NCBI GenBank assembly: GCA_900635495.1
Contig: LR134136.1
Coordinates: forward strand, 3,968,001 to 4,032,000
Reading direction: 5' to 3'
Source: Atlantibacter hermannii
GTDB taxonomy: Bacteria; Pseudomonadota; Gammaproteobacteria; Enterobacterales; Enterobacteriaceae
Length of the DNA stretch: 64,000 bases
The notes under the pieces are model-generated. The model did no database searches and was not told where the DNA came from. It worked only from the letters and a program-made list of their open reading frames with translations. The position numbers and the translations under genes were made by a program. Below, in pieces: positions 43,881 to 54,261 of this stretch (positions are counted from its first letter, which is position 1; the number at the start of each line of letters is the position of its first letter).

Positions 43881-45815
43881 ATGAAAATACGTTTCCAGCG
43901 CATCGGACTGGGCGCTAAGCTTTCGCTTTTCACCGGCATTTCCGTCGCCAGCCTATTTTTAACGTTCACACTGGTGCTCAGCCATCAGGCCAGCCGACAA
44001 CTGGAATCACTGGCGCGCGAAGACTTAAAAAGCCAGGCCAGCGGCGTCGTCGATATGGTGCAGATGTTTGACGCCACCCTCACTGAAGAAGTGACGAACT
44101 ACACGACCCTGTTAAACAGTTTTATTCCACAGCCGATATCGCGCGATACCGCGCAAATGCAGTCACTGAATAATCAGACCGTTCCGCTGCTGAAAGGCGG
44201 TGACTTGTCGCTTCATGAAAATAACGCCTTAACCGACGATTTCCAGGCACGCACCGGCTCCATTGCCACGCTGTTTGTACGCAGCGGAGATGATTATGTG
44301 CGCGTAGCGACATCGCTGCGTAAAGAAGATGGCACCCGTGCGGTCGGCACCCAACTAGATCGCGCCAGTCCGGCCTGGTTGCCGATGAGTAAAGGCGAAA
44401 CCTACCGCGGGCTGACCAAACTGTTCGGTAAGCGTTACATCACCCAATACCAGCCGGTGAAGGATGGGCAAGGCAATGTGATCGCCGTGCTGTTTGTCGG
44501 TGTGGATATCACGGCTCCGTGGCAGTTAATGCGTGAAAAAATCCTGAGCCGCCGTCTGGGCGACAGCGGCCACTTCTACGTGCTCAACGGCCAGCCTGGC
44601 GAGCAGTATGGCCAGTATCTGTTCCATCGCGATGCGGAAGGGAAAATACCTGCGTTTCCTGAAAACGTCCGCCAGCAGTTGCTTTCCAACGGCAGTGGCG
44701 ATCTGGACTGGCAGCGTGAAACGGGCGGAACAACGCTAATGACCTTTACCCATGTGCCGGGATGGAACTGGACCGTCGTGGGTGAAGTTGATAAAGACGT
44801 CCTGCTGGCAAAGATTGATCAACTGCGCGATCGTTTTCTGCTCGCCGGGCTGATTATCAGTATTCTTTTTGCTTTGCTGTTTGATTTCATCACCCGTCGT
44901 CTGCTTACTCAGCCACTGCGCTCCGTGATCGGCCTCGCCCAACAATACGGCGCAGGCGATTTACGCTCCAGCATCGCAACGCATCGCCAGGATGAAGTGG
45001 GCGAACTGATCGCCGCCATCAACAGTATGGGCGAAGGACTACAGCGGATCGTGATTCAGGTTCGCGACGCGGCGGCCGACATTAGTTACGGCACGGATGA
45101 ACTGGCGGCAGACAGTCACAACATCAGCGAGCAGATTAACAAGCAGGCCAGCAGCGTTGAGGAAACGTCCGCCAGCATGGAACAGCTGACGGCAACGGTG
45201 GAGCAAAACGCCGAAAACATGGTACAGACGCAGAATTATATGCAGCAGGCTTCTCATGCGGTGCACGTCGGCGGCGATACCGTCACCCATGCCGTATCAA
45301 ACATGAACGCCATTCGCGATGCGTCACAGCGTATCGCCGATATCACCCATGTTATTGAATCGATTGCCTTCCAGACCAACATCCTGGCGCTGAATGCCGC
45401 CGTGGAGGCCGCACGCGCAGGCGAGCATGGCAAAGGGTTCGCTGTGGTCGCGCAGGAAGTCCGTGCGCTGGCAGCGCGCAGCGCGAATGCGGTGAAAGAA
45501 ATCGATACGCTCATTGAAGATACGCTGAATAAAGTCAGCCAGGGGCATCAGCTTTCGGAACGCACCCGTCAGGCGATGGAGCAGATTATCAGCCATATCG
45601 ATCAGGTGAACGAGCTGGTGACACACAGCAGTCAGGCGTCTCATGAGCAGTCAGCGGGCATTCAGCAGGTCAATCTGGCGATGAACCATATCGGCGAGGC
45701 GACCCATATAAACGCCGAACGGGTATCGCGCAGCGAGCAAACCGCCCAGACGCTGCGCGAAAAAGGCCATTATCTGAATACGCTGGTCAGCGTGTTCCGG
45801 TTGCGGAACAGTTAA
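43881..45815 (+). CDS. Methyl-accepting chemotaxis protein with Cache sensor
   Basis: This 644-residue chemoreceptor has TM1 near residues 15-37 and a periplasmic region of about 275 residues of the Cache_3/Cache_2 type (TLFVRSGDDYVRVATSL, GDSGHFYVLNGQPG, GWNWTVVGEVD). TM2 is near residues 315-335. HAMP and the signalling coiled coil follow, with tip IESIAFQTNILALNAAVEAARAG. There is no NWETF tail. Cache receptors bind small organic ligands directly; the ligand here is unknown. Unlike the receptor at 3396-4967, I find no sigma-28 match upstream. It is inserted between yjfN and aidB, and its stop overlaps that of aidB by 4 bp. Confidence 0.93.
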   Translation: MKIRFQRIGLGAKLSLFTGISVASLFLTFTLVLSHQASRQLESLAREDLKSQASGVVDMVQMFDATLTEEVTNYTTLLNSFIPQPISRDTAQMQSLNNQTVPLLKGGDLSLHENNALTDDFQARTGSIATLFVRSGDDYVRVATSLRKEDGTRAVGTQLDRASPAWLPMSKGETYRGLTKLFGKRYITQYQPVKDGQGNVIAVLFVGVDITAPWQLMREKILSRRLGDSGHFYVLNGQPGEQYGQYLFHRDAEGKIPAFPENVRQQLLSNGSGDLDWQRETGGTTLMTFTHVPGWNWTVVGEVDKDVLLAKIDQLRDRFLLAGLIISILFALLFDFITRRLLTQPLRSVIGLAQQYGAGDLRSSIATHRQDEVGELIAAINSMGEGLQRIVIQVRDAAADISYGTDELAADSHNISEQINKQASSVEETSASMEQLTATVEQNAENMVQTQNYMQQASHAVHVGGDTVTHAVSNMNAIRDASQRIADITHVIESIAFQTNILALNAAVEAARAGEHGKGFAVVAQEVRALAARSANAVKEIDTLIEDTLNKVSQGHQLSERTRQAMEQIISHIDQVNELVTHSSQASHEQSAGIQQVNLAMNHIGEATHINAERVSRSEQTAQTLREKGHYLNTLVSVFRLRNS

Positions 45816-47446
45816 CCAATGCCCCCCGTGGCGCGCAGCAGAACATCGGAAAGGCATTTCTCCGCAATCTGCGCGTCGCCACGCGGATCGAGCATCATCT
45901 GGCACCAGGATTCCGCCGTCGGCACTGAGGCATAGCGCAATAACTGCGCGCCTGTCGCCAGCCGGTAAAGCTGGCGGGTAATCGCGCGTCCGTCGGCTTC
46001 ATTCGGCTTACGCAGCCGCTGCACAAGCTGCCGCCAGGCCCGGTCGAAGTGGCGGTTCTGCCCTTTGACTTCATCAAATTCCGCGCTGAGCATCTCCATC
46101 ACGGCTGGCTGTTTTGCCAGGACGCGCAGTACGTCCAGGCACATAATATTGCCGGAACCTTCCCAGATACTGTTCACCGGCATCTCACGATACAAACGCG
46201 GCAACTCGCTCTCCTCGCAGTAACCGATCCCGCCCAGCACTTCCATCGCTTCAGCCACAAACGGGATGCCTGCTTTGCAGACATTATATTTCGCCGCTGG
46301 CGTCATCAGTCGACAGAACGCCCGCTCCCGCTCATCACCTGGCGCTTCCCAGGCACGGGCCAGCCGAAACAGCAGCGCGGTTTGCCCTTCCAGTTGCAGC
46401 GCCATGCGTCCTAACACCTGGCGCATGAGCGGCTGGTCGATCAGGTTCTTACCGAACGCCTGCCGCTGGTGAGCATGATACAGCGCAACCGACAGCGCAC
46501 GCCGCATCAGGCCGTGGCTACCGAGCGCGCAATCAAACCGGGTCATTGCGCCCATCTTCAGAATCTGGCGAATACCCTCCCCTTCGTCGCCCAGCAGCCA
46601 GCCCAGCGCATCGCAAAATTCCGCTTCGCTGCTGGCATTAGAGCGGTTACCCAGTTTGTCTTTAAGTCGTTCAAGGCGAACGGCGTTACGCTGACCGTCA
46701 GGTAAAAAGCGCGGAACCAGAAAACAGGAAAGTCCGCCTTTCGCCTGGGCAAGCACCAGATGGCCGTCGCTTTGCGGCACCGAGTAAAACCACTTATGGC
46801 CTACCAGCCGATACGCTTCGCCCGGGCCTGCGCTGTCCAGCGGTTCGGCACGGGTGGTGTTGGTCAACACGTCTGAACCGCCCTGCTTCTCGGTCATGCC
46901 CATGCCAATCAACAATCCGCGTTTTTGCCCGGCAGGTTGTAAATGCGGGTCATAGCGATCGCTTAACAGCGGTTTAGTCCAGTCGCTGAACGCGGCGGGT
47001 AATGACTGCAGCAACAACGGCGTGGCAGCGAAGGTCATGGTGACCGGGCAGAGTGTGCCCGCCTCAACCTGGGCGTGAAGAATAAAGCGCGCCGCACGCG
47101 CCACAAAGGAACCACGCCGCCGATCGTCCTGCCAGGGCAGATTATGCACCCGGTTGGCAAACAGTCCCTGCATCAGCAGATGCCATGCCGGATGAAAACG
47201 CACGTCGTCCAGCCGTTCACCGCTGGCGTCATAGCGTAACAGCTCGGGAGGATTCGCGTTGGCCAGGCGACCCAGTTCCAGAGATTCGGCAGTGCCGAGT
47301 TGCTGCCCGATACTGGCCAGCAGTTCTGCATCCCAGGCGGCGTCTTCACGCTGGACGGCTTCCCGTAGCGCGGTATCGGATAAGAAAAGATTACTGTTGT
47401 TTAGCGGGATAGGTTGGTTGAAAACGGTATGAGTTTGCCAGTGCAT
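45812..47446 (-). CDS. aidB: AidB, acyl-CoA-dehydrogenase-like alkylation response protein
   Basis: This 544-residue flavoprotein (541 in E. coli) starts at ATG 47446, 8 nt after GGAGG. It opens with MHWQTHTVFNQPIPLNNSN and keeps the FAD-site motif IGMGMTEKQGGSDV and the C-terminal EVLGGIGYCEESELPRLYRE. AidB binds DNA and is thought to shield promoters from alkylation; it belongs to the Ada regulon in E. coli. I did not identify an Ada box. In E. coli yjfC lies directly upstream; here an unknown gene and a yjfC remnant do. Confidence 0.96.
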   Translation of the reverse strand: MHWQTHTVFNQPIPLNNSNLFLSDTALREAVQREDAAWDAELLASIGQQLGTAESLELGRLANANPPELLRYDASGERLDDVRFHPAWHLLMQGLFANRVHNLPWQDDRRRGSFVARAARFILHAQVEAGTLCPVTMTFAATPLLLQSLPAAFSDWTKPLLSDRYDPHLQPAGQKRGLLIGMGMTEKQGGSDVLTNTTRAEPLDSAGPGEAYRLVGHKWFYSVPQSDGHLVLAQAKGGLSCFLVPRFLPDGQRNAVRLERLKDKLGNRSNASSEAEFCDALGWLLGDEGEGIRQILKMGAMTRFDCALGSHGLMRRALSVALYHAHQRQAFGKNLIDQPLMRQVLGRMALQLEGQTALLFRLARAWEAPGDERERAFCRLMTPAAKYNVCKAGIPFVAEAMEVLGGIGYCEESELPRLYREMPVNSIWEGSGNIMCLDVLRVLAKQPAVMEMLSAEFDEVKGQNRHFDRAWRQLVQRLRKPNEADGRAITRQLYRLATGAQLLRYASVPTAESWCQMMLDPRGDAQIAEKCLSDVLLRATGGIG

Positions 47447-47541
47447 CCTGTTTCCCTCCATAAATCGGCAACGCTATAAGTATGGACGGCTGCGGAAGTT
47501 ATGTCGGGAAAGGGATCACAAAGCGGGGCATCATGTCACCA

Positions 47542-47580
47542 GCAAAAAAGGGCAACGCTACACATATGCCCTTTTTTTGC
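47542..47580. terminator. Terminator downstream of the 47601-48029 gene
   Basis: GCAAAAAAGGGCA (47542-47554) pairs with TGCCCTTTTTTTGC (47567-47580) around a 12-nt loop, with one T extra. The stem itself supplies A and T runs for both strands. Confidence 0.75.
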
Positions 47581-47600
47581 AGTGGGTAAGATCGTCGACG

Positions 47601-48029
47601 TTATTTTTTAACGTCCTGCTCAAGATAGCTGGTCAGAAACGCCTGCGCATCGCCATTTTGAGAAAGTCCGTCGTTGTATGCGACATAGCGGGCTTCTGTA
47701 CCTGGAAGATACAATTCACCAGACCCGTTTTTGATCCTTAATAAAACATAATCTTTACCATCGATTTTTGTGGAGTAGCTTTTTCCACCGTCGCTGGTCG
47801 GCTGAACCTTACAGCGTAAAATACGTTTATCAAGCTCGTGATCGACACGTTCAATCTGGACCAGCGCCTCATTGTCGGCTCTTGGGCCGATACGCAACGT
47901 CCAAATCTGCGCCCCTTCCTGACCGCTATACGCTTTGACATATTTTGCTGTTTCAGGCCGTGCGGATTCCGCAAAGGCTGGCTGAGTGAACAAAGTGGCA
48001 CATAAAATTAAAAAAACAGCACGCAACAT
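47601..48029 (-). CDS. Secreted protein of unknown function
   Basis: This 142-residue protein has a strong signal peptide (MLRAVFLILCATLFTQPAFA, cleavage before ES). The mature part is about 120 residues, hydrophilic, with one cysteine (ILRCKVQP) and a lysine-rich end (LEQDVKK). There are no transmembrane helices, lipobox or repeats. I do not recognise the family. It lies between aidB and the yjfC remnant where E. coli has no gene, is flanked by its own terminator, and is probably a recent acquisition or a fast-evolving periplasmic factor. Confidence 0.75.
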   Translation of the reverse strand: MLRAVFLILCATLFTQPAFAESARPETAKYVKAYSGQEGAQIWTLRIGPRADNEALVQIERVDHELDKRILRCKVQPTSDGGKSYSTKIDGKDYVLLRIKNGSGELYLPGTEARYVAYNDGLSQNGDAQAFLTSYLEQDVKK

Positions 48030-48077
48030 ACCTTATATCCTTATCTTTTATGACGGTTTTACCTTAGCTCACATGAG

Positions 48078-48480
48078 CTACCCAGAAATATAGTGCGGAA
48101 TAAACCGGGACGTGTCTTTGGTTATCAGTGAAATATCTTCACGGATGCCGATCCCTACGGCTTCATCATCCACAATCCAGCTTCCAGTTAGCGTATAACT
48201 ATCGCCAAAACGAGGCAACGGCTGAACAGCCTGATAAATAACAGGCTTATGCGCATAATCGCCATCTACACTCTCGATAATATTTTTCTGTCCATCAGAG
48301 ATGGGTAATATTGCCGCTCTCCCGGGAGAAAATCGGTTTTCTGACGTAGCTCTCTCCGGCGTTTATTAGCGGTTTATCTCCGTCGCACGGGCAGCAAATG
48401 AGAGTGGCGAGGGAAGAATCGCCATAATAAAAGCAGTAATTCTTTGTTGCAGAGAACACTTTTTCCAGAGACGTGATCGT
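48078..48480 (-). pseudogene. yjfC: Decayed 3' fragment of yjfC (glutathionylspermidine synthase family)
   Basis: Translating all minus-strand frames shows pieces of the C-terminal third of YjfC in the correct order. KSVLCNKELLLLLWRFFPRH lies at about 48405-48463, then INAGESYVRKPIFSRE, then DGDYAHKPVIYQAVQPLPRF, WIVDDEAVGIGIRED and TKDTSRFIPHYISG ending at TAG 48078-48080. At least three frame breaks separate them: at T5 48460-48464, near 48382-48391, and at GGG 48303-48305. The N-terminal two thirds, the ATP-grasp start and any ribosome-binding site are gone. In E. coli intact yjfC follows yjfIJKLM and precedes aidB, so this marks a deletion between rlmB and yjfC. Confidence 0.9.
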
Positions 48481-48526
48481 CCAGGTAACTGGATATATGT
48501 CCCGGTTTGATGCAATTAAAAAGGCG

Positions 48527-48553
48527 AAAAAAACCATCCCGAAGGATGGTTTT
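48527..48553 (-). terminator. rlmB terminator
   Basis: AAACCATCC and GGATGGTTT pair with a short loop about 15 nt after the rlmB stop. On the minus strand the hairpin runs into TTTTTTCGCC. Confidence 0.8.
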
Positions 48554-48565
48554 ATTGATAAGTAA

Positions 48566-49297
48566 TTAACTGCGTTGTCGTACCGCTTCAAACAAACAAA
48601 TGCCCGTCGCGACGGAAACGTTTAATGACGATACGCTTCCCGCCATCGGAATGCTGATCAGTTCATCGCAGTGTTCACGCGTCAAACGGCGCATGCCCTC
48701 GCCTTCCGCGCCCATGACCAGCGCCATGCGGCCGGTCATTTTGCTCTGGAAAAGAGTATGGTCCGCCTCGCCGGCAGTGCCGACAATCCAGACATTCTCT
48801 TCCTGAAGCAAACGCATAGTACGCGCCAAGTTGGTCACGCGGATCAACGGCACGCTTTCTGCCGCACCGCAGGCCACTTTTTTGGCGGTGGCGTTTAACT
48901 GTGCGGAACGATCTTTCGGCACGATCACCGCGTGCACACCTGCTGCGTCAGCGCTTCGCAGGCATGCGCCGAGGTTATGCGGATCGGTGACGCCATCAAG
49001 GATCAACAGGAACGGTGAGTCGTGTTCAGCAAGCAGATCCGGCAGATCGTTTTCCTGATACTGACGCCCCGGTTTAACCCGTGCGATGATCCCCTGATGG
49101 ACCGCGCCATCGCTTTTTTCATCCAGGAACTGGCGGTTCGCCACCTGAATCACTACACCCTGCGCTTCCAGAGCATGCAGTAAAGGCAGCAATCGCTTAT
49201 CTTCGCGGCCTTTCAGCACAAAGACTTCCTGAAAACGTTCAGGCGAGCGCTCCAGTAAAGCCTGAACCGCGTGGATGCCGTAGATCATTTCACTCAT
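48566..49297 (-). CDS. rlmB: 23S rRNA (guanosine-2251-2'-O)-methyltransferase RlmB
   Basis: This 243-residue SPOUT-class methyltransferase has the E. coli length. The N-terminal substrate-binding domain (MSEMIYGIHAVQALLERSPE) is followed by the knotted SAM-binding domain with motifs DPHNLGACLRSADAAG, MGAEGEGM and IPMAGSVSSLNVSVATG. It modifies the P-loop of 23S rRNA. It follows rnr by about 80 bp and is probably co-transcribed with it and nsrR. Confidence 0.98.
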   Translation of the reverse strand: MSEMIYGIHAVQALLERSPERFQEVFVLKGREDKRLLPLLHALEAQGVVIQVANRQFLDEKSDGAVHQGIIARVKPGRQYQENDLPDLLAEHDSPFLLILDGVTDPHNLGACLRSADAAGVHAVIVPKDRSAQLNATAKKVACGAAESVPLIRVTNLARTMRLLQEENVWIVGTAGEADHTLFQSKMTGRMALVMGAEGEGMRRLTREHCDELISIPMAGSVSSLNVSVATGICLFEAVRQRS

Positions 49298-49345
49298 GAA
49301 AAGTACTCATTAGTGGCGCTGGCGCGCCTGGTTTAATACGTTGCC

Positions 49346-49374
49346 GCTGGCCTTGTCGTCATAACAAGGCCAGC
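49346..49374 (-). other. Long hairpin between rnr and rlmB
   Basis: GCTGGCCTTGT (49346-49356) pairs perfectly with ACAAGGCCAGC (49364-49374) around a 7-nt loop, just after the rnr stop. No T run follows on the minus strand, so it is more likely a stabilising or processing hairpin within the nsrR-rnr-rlmB transcript. Confidence 0.5.
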
Positions 49375-49380
49375 CGGATA

Positions 49381-51828
49381 TTACGCGTCGCGGGTGTTCT
49401 TTTTCGCTGCCCGCTTCGCTTTGGTGGCCGCCGCGATTTTTTGGGTTTTCGACGACGGTTTTTTTACTTTCTTTTCAGTCGGCTCTTTTTTGGCTTTCGG
49501 CTTACGCTTTTCACCCCGGAATTCGCTGTCGGGTTCAAAGTTGGCTCGCTTACCCGCCTGACGACGTTTGCCGGAAGGCTTACCTGCGCCGCCGCCTTTG
49601 CGCGCTTTTTCACGCGCCGTCTTGCCGACGTTGCGTGGCCCACGCTCGCTGGAAATCAGCGAGAAGTCGATCTTACGCTCATCCATATTGACCGCTTCGA
49701 CTTTGACTTCCACCCGGTCGCCCAGACGGTACGTTTGCCCGCCGGACTCGCCAATTAAGCGTTGTCCCACCTGGTCGAAACGGTAGTAATCGTTATCCAG
49801 TGAAGAGACATGCACCAGACCATCGATAAAGAGGTCGTTAAGGCGTACGAAGAAACCGAAACCGGTGACGCTGGCAATAACGCCGGAGAAGGTCTGGCCC
49901 ACCTGATCCTGCATAAAGTCGCATTTCAGCCAGTCCGAGACTTCACGGGTCGCTTCATCCGCCCGGCGCTCAGTCATGGAACAATGCTGACCCAGTTGCA
50001 GCATCGCCTCCAGAGAGTAATGCCAGCCGCCGGTCGGCGTACTGTTGCCGACATTTCCTTCCTGCTTCGCCAGTAAATATTTTATGGCGCGGTGCAGAGA
50101 GAGGTCAGGATAACGACGGATCGGCGAGGTGAAGTGCGCATAAGACTGCAACGCCAGGCCAAAGTGACCGCGGTTTTCCGGATCGTAAATGGCCTGTTTC
50201 ATTGAGCGCAGCAGCATCGTTTGCAGCATCTCATGGTCCGGGCGATCGGCGATGGATTCCAGCAGTTCGGCATAATCACGCGGTTCAGGTTTGTCGCGAC
50301 CCGGCAATTCAAGACCGAGTTCAGCCAGCACCGAACGGAACGAGGTGATGGCGTCAGTGCTCGGACGATCGTGAATACGGAACAACGCGGGCTCCTGATG
50401 CTTCTCAACGAAACGCGCCGCCGAGATGTTCGCCAGGATCATGCATTCTTCAATCAGTTTATGCGCGTCGTTGCGCTGGGTTTGTTCGATGCGCTCGATA
50501 CGACGCTCTGCGTTGAAAATGAACTTCGCTTCTTCGCTTTCAAACGAGATGCCGCCGCGTTCGCTACGGGCTACGTCCAGCGCTTTATACAGGTGATGCA
50601 GTTCTTCAATGTGCTTCACCAGCGGCTGGTATTGCTCGCGCAGATCCTGGTCGCCCTGAAGGATATGCCACACCTTGGTATAAGTCAGGCGGGCATGGGA
50701 GCGCATCACCGCTTCATAGAATTTATAACCGGTCAGTTTGCCGCTGGCGGAGACCGTCATCTCGCACACCATACACAGACGGTTAACCTGTGGATTCAAC
50801 GAGCAAAGGCCATTAGACAGCACTTCCGGCAGCATCGGCACGACCTGCGACGGGAAGTAAACAGAGGTGCCGCGGCTGTAAGCTTCTTTGTCCAGCGCGG
50901 TTTGCGGGCGGACGTAATAGCTCACGTCGGCAATGGCTACCCACAAACGCCAGCCGCCGCCACGTTTTTTCTCGCAGAATACCGCATCGTCAAAGTCACG
51001 GGCGTCTTCGCCGTCAATAGTCATCAGCGGCAGATCGCGCAGATCCACACGGCCTGCAATCGCCTCTTCCGGAACCTCTTCCGTCAGCCCGGCGACTTCC
51101 TCTTCCACGGCCTTCGGCCAGACGTAGGGGATTTCATGGGTACGCAATGCCATATCGACGGCCATGCCGGTGCCCATATTATCGCCCAGCACTTCAACGA
51201 TCTTACCAATCGCCTTGGTACGACGGGTTGGACGCTGGGTGAGTTCCACCACAACCACAAAGCCCATACGTGCGCCCATGATCTCTTCGGGCGGAATTAA
51301 GATATCAAAGCTTAAGCGGCTGTCGTCCGGCACCACAAAGCCAACGCCAGCATCGGTAAAATAGCGTCCGACAATCTGGCCGGTTTTTGGTACCAGTACG
51401 CGGACAATGCGCGCTTCACGACGGCCTTTACGATCGGCACCCAGCGGCTGCGCCAGTACCTGGTCGCCGTGAATGCAGGTTTTCATCTGCTCGGACGATA
51501 AATACAAATCATCTTTACGGCCTTCCACGCGCAGAAAACCATAACCGTCGCGATGGCCAATGACGGTGCCTTTCAGCAAATCCAGGCGCTCCGGCAAGGC
51601 GTAGCACTGGCGACGGGTGAAAACCAGTTGTCCGTCACGCTCCATGGCGCGCAGACGACGACGCAATGCTTCCTGCTGCTCTTCGCCTTCAATATTGAGC
51701 TCGATCGCCAGCTCTTCGCGGCTTGCGGGCTTTTCACGTTTGGTCAGGTGATCGAGGATGAATTCCCGGCTTGGGATAGGATTGGTGTACTTCTCTGCTT
51801 CTCGTTCCTGAAAAGGATCTTGTGACAT
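49381..51828 (-). CDS. rnr: Ribonuclease R
   Basis: This 815-residue 3'-5' exoribonuclease (813 in E. coli) starts at ATG 51828 after GGAGGAATCGAA. In order it has a helix-turn-helix N-terminus, two cold-shock domains (VIGHRDGYGFLRVEG), the RNB catalytic domain with IDGEDARDFDDAVF metal ligands, an S1 domain (GVIASVTGFGFFVRLNDLF) and a lysine-rich tail. It degrades structured RNA and works with tmRNA in ribosome rescue. Frames in the opposite direction here are shadows. Confidence 0.98.
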   Translation of the reverse strand: MSQDPFQEREAEKYTNPIPSREFILDHLTKREKPASREELAIELNIEGEEQQEALRRRLRAMERDGQLVFTRRQCYALPERLDLLKGTVIGHRDGYGFLRVEGRKDDLYLSSEQMKTCIHGDQVLAQPLGADRKGRREARIVRVLVPKTGQIVGRYFTDAGVGFVVPDDSRLSFDILIPPEEIMGARMGFVVVVELTQRPTRRTKAIGKIVEVLGDNMGTGMAVDMALRTHEIPYVWPKAVEEEVAGLTEEVPEEAIAGRVDLRDLPLMTIDGEDARDFDDAVFCEKKRGGGWRLWVAIADVSYYVRPQTALDKEAYSRGTSVYFPSQVVPMLPEVLSNGLCSLNPQVNRLCMVCEMTVSASGKLTGYKFYEAVMRSHARLTYTKVWHILQGDQDLREQYQPLVKHIEELHHLYKALDVARSERGGISFESEEAKFIFNAERRIERIEQTQRNDAHKLIEECMILANISAARFVEKHQEPALFRIHDRPSTDAITSFRSVLAELGLELPGRDKPEPRDYAELLESIADRPDHEMLQTMLLRSMKQAIYDPENRGHFGLALQSYAHFTSPIRRYPDLSLHRAIKYLLAKQEGNVGNSTPTGGWHYSLEAMLQLGQHCSMTERRADEATREVSDWLKCDFMQDQVGQTFSGVIASVTGFGFFVRLNDLFIDGLVHVSSLDNDYYRFDQVGQRLIGESGGQTYRLGDRVEVKVEAVNMDERKIDFSLISSERGPRNVGKTAREKARKGGGAGKPSGKRRQAGKRANFEPDSEFRGEKRKPKAKKEPTEKKVKKPSSKTQKIAAATKAKRAAKKNTRDA

Positions 51829-51960
51829 TTCGATTCCTCCGTTGTCATCTCTGGTGGAAATCCTTAACGGCTCCAGGTTGTGCGCCCGTTCCATCACGCC
51901 TCGTGCAAAAAAGGAACGCGTATGACGCTTTAAGGCTACCTGGATCCCGTTAAGTTATTT

Positions 51961-52386
51961 TTATTCCACCAGTAGTAATTTATACAGCGGCGTATTCTCT
52001 TCAACTAAGTCGGCAAGCGTGTAGTTATCAAGCTCAGTCAGAAAACTATTCACCGCTTTTGAAAGCGCCTGTTTAAGACGGCAGGCAGGGGTGATATGGC
52101 AAAATTCGCTGCTACAGTTCACCAGCGAAAGTGGTTCCAGGTCGCGAACAACATCACCGATGCGAATAAGGGATGCGGGTTTTCCCAGGCGGATACCGCC
52201 ATTTTTTCCGCGAACAGCCATGACATAACCAGCGCGACTCAGTTGGTTGATAATTTTAACCATGTGATTACGTGAGACACCATAAACCTCGGTTACTTCG
52301 GAAATACTCGTCATACGACCTTCCGGTAAAGACGCCATATAAATCAAAGCACGTAATCCGTAATCGGTAAAACTCGTTAACTGCAC
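51961..52386 (-). CDS. nsrR: Nitric-oxide-sensing repressor NsrR
   Basis: This 141-residue Rrf2-family regulator starts at the GTG at 52386 after GAGG, giving the E. coli length and N-terminus (MQLTSFTDYGLRAL); an in-frame ATG further up is not conserved. It has a winged-helix DNA-binding domain (ISEVTEVYGVSRNHMVKIINQL) and three Fe-S cluster cysteines at 91, 96 and 102. Nitric oxide destroys the cluster and releases target promoters. A near-perfect target site lies in this window upstream of ytfE. It heads the nsrR-rnr-rlmB unit. Confidence 0.97.
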   Translation of the reverse strand: MQLTSFTDYGLRALIYMASLPEGRMTSISEVTEVYGVSRNHMVKIINQLSRAGYVMAVRGKNGGIRLGKPASLIRIGDVVRDLEPLSLVNCSSEFCHITPACRLKQALSKAVNSFLTELDNYTLADLVEENTPLYKLLLVE

Positions 52387-52574
52387 ATCAACCTCTGAAT
52401 AAGGGGGGAACGCGATTTGCCTGTAAGGCATATGCCCTGATTACTTCGCGTTACAGGAAGGCAACGCACCTGCAACCCAAATGATGACGGGCATAGAGTG
52501 ATGATAAACCAGCCAGCGCACAGGCGGTTAATTTATTTAAGAAAGGCAGGGAAAAAAGCGGGAAAAACAACACA

Positions 52575-52593
52575 GGGGCGCCGTAAGCGCCCC
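52575..52593 (-). terminator. purA terminator
   Basis: GGGGCGC (52575-52581) pairs with GCGCCCC (52587-52593). On the minus strand it is followed by TGTGTTGTTTTTC. It lies about 10 nt after the purA stop. Confidence 0.75.
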
Positions 52594-52602
52594 TTTTCAT
52601 CA

Positions 52603-53904
<1,302 letters not shown>

Positions 53905-53907
53905 TCA

Positions 53908-53923
53908 AAATCACCGTTTGCTT
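53908..53923 (-). promoter_or_regulatory. PurR-like operator in the purA leader
   Basis: The minus strand reads AAGCAAACGGTGATTT. The left half matches the PurR box ACGCAAACGTTTGCGT in eight of nine bases; the right half is poor. It lies 6 bp upstream of the purA start codon. E. coli purA is PurR-repressed through leader sites. Confidence 0.5.
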
Positions 53924-54003
53924 AAAAATGGATTCTACCATCGGTTTTGTGGATGATCAGCCCTTTTTATATTCAAAATTCTTCGAATTTGACCAAATAG
54001 CGA

Positions 54004-54201
54004 TCAGCCAATCGTTTTCCTCAACATGTAGTAGATAACGCAACCGGCAACCACTAGACCGCCACCGAAGCGACGCAAAATTGTCTCGGGTAGTTGTGTC
54101 ATACTTAACACCATACGCCGCCAGAGACGTGGAAATAACATCGGCCCCAGGCCTTCAAGCACTAAAACCAGCGCCAGCGCTAACCAAATTGTTGTGTTCA
54201 T
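54004..54201 (-). CDS. yjeT: Small inner-membrane protein YjeT (DUF2065)
   Basis: This 65-residue protein has the E. coli length. It starts at ATG 54201; the longer open frame overlaps hflC's 3' region without support. It has one transmembrane helix at each end (TIWLALALVLVLEGLGPML; GGGLVVAGCVIYYML) and a basic loop between. Its function is not known. It is always found downstream of hflC and upstream of purA in enterobacteria. Confidence 0.93.
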   Translation of the reverse strand: MNTTIWLALALVLVLEGLGPMLFPRLWRRMVLSMTQLPETILRRFGGGLVVAGCVIYYMLRKTIG

Positions 54202-54261
54202 TTTCTCTGTCCAATAAAAAAGAGCCGGTATCAACCGGCTCTTCATCAGGGGGAATTAAGT

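Noticed and set aside
48295..48591. 98-codon frame overlapping the 3' end of rlmB as a real gene
   Set aside because: Its C-terminal part is YjfC sequence and its N-terminal part runs antiparallel through the rlmB terminator and pieces of the relic. It is an accident of pseudogene decay.
50221..51300. 359-codon open frame antisense to rnr
   Set aside because: The opposite strand encodes RNase R without interruption. The antisense translation has no recognisable family.
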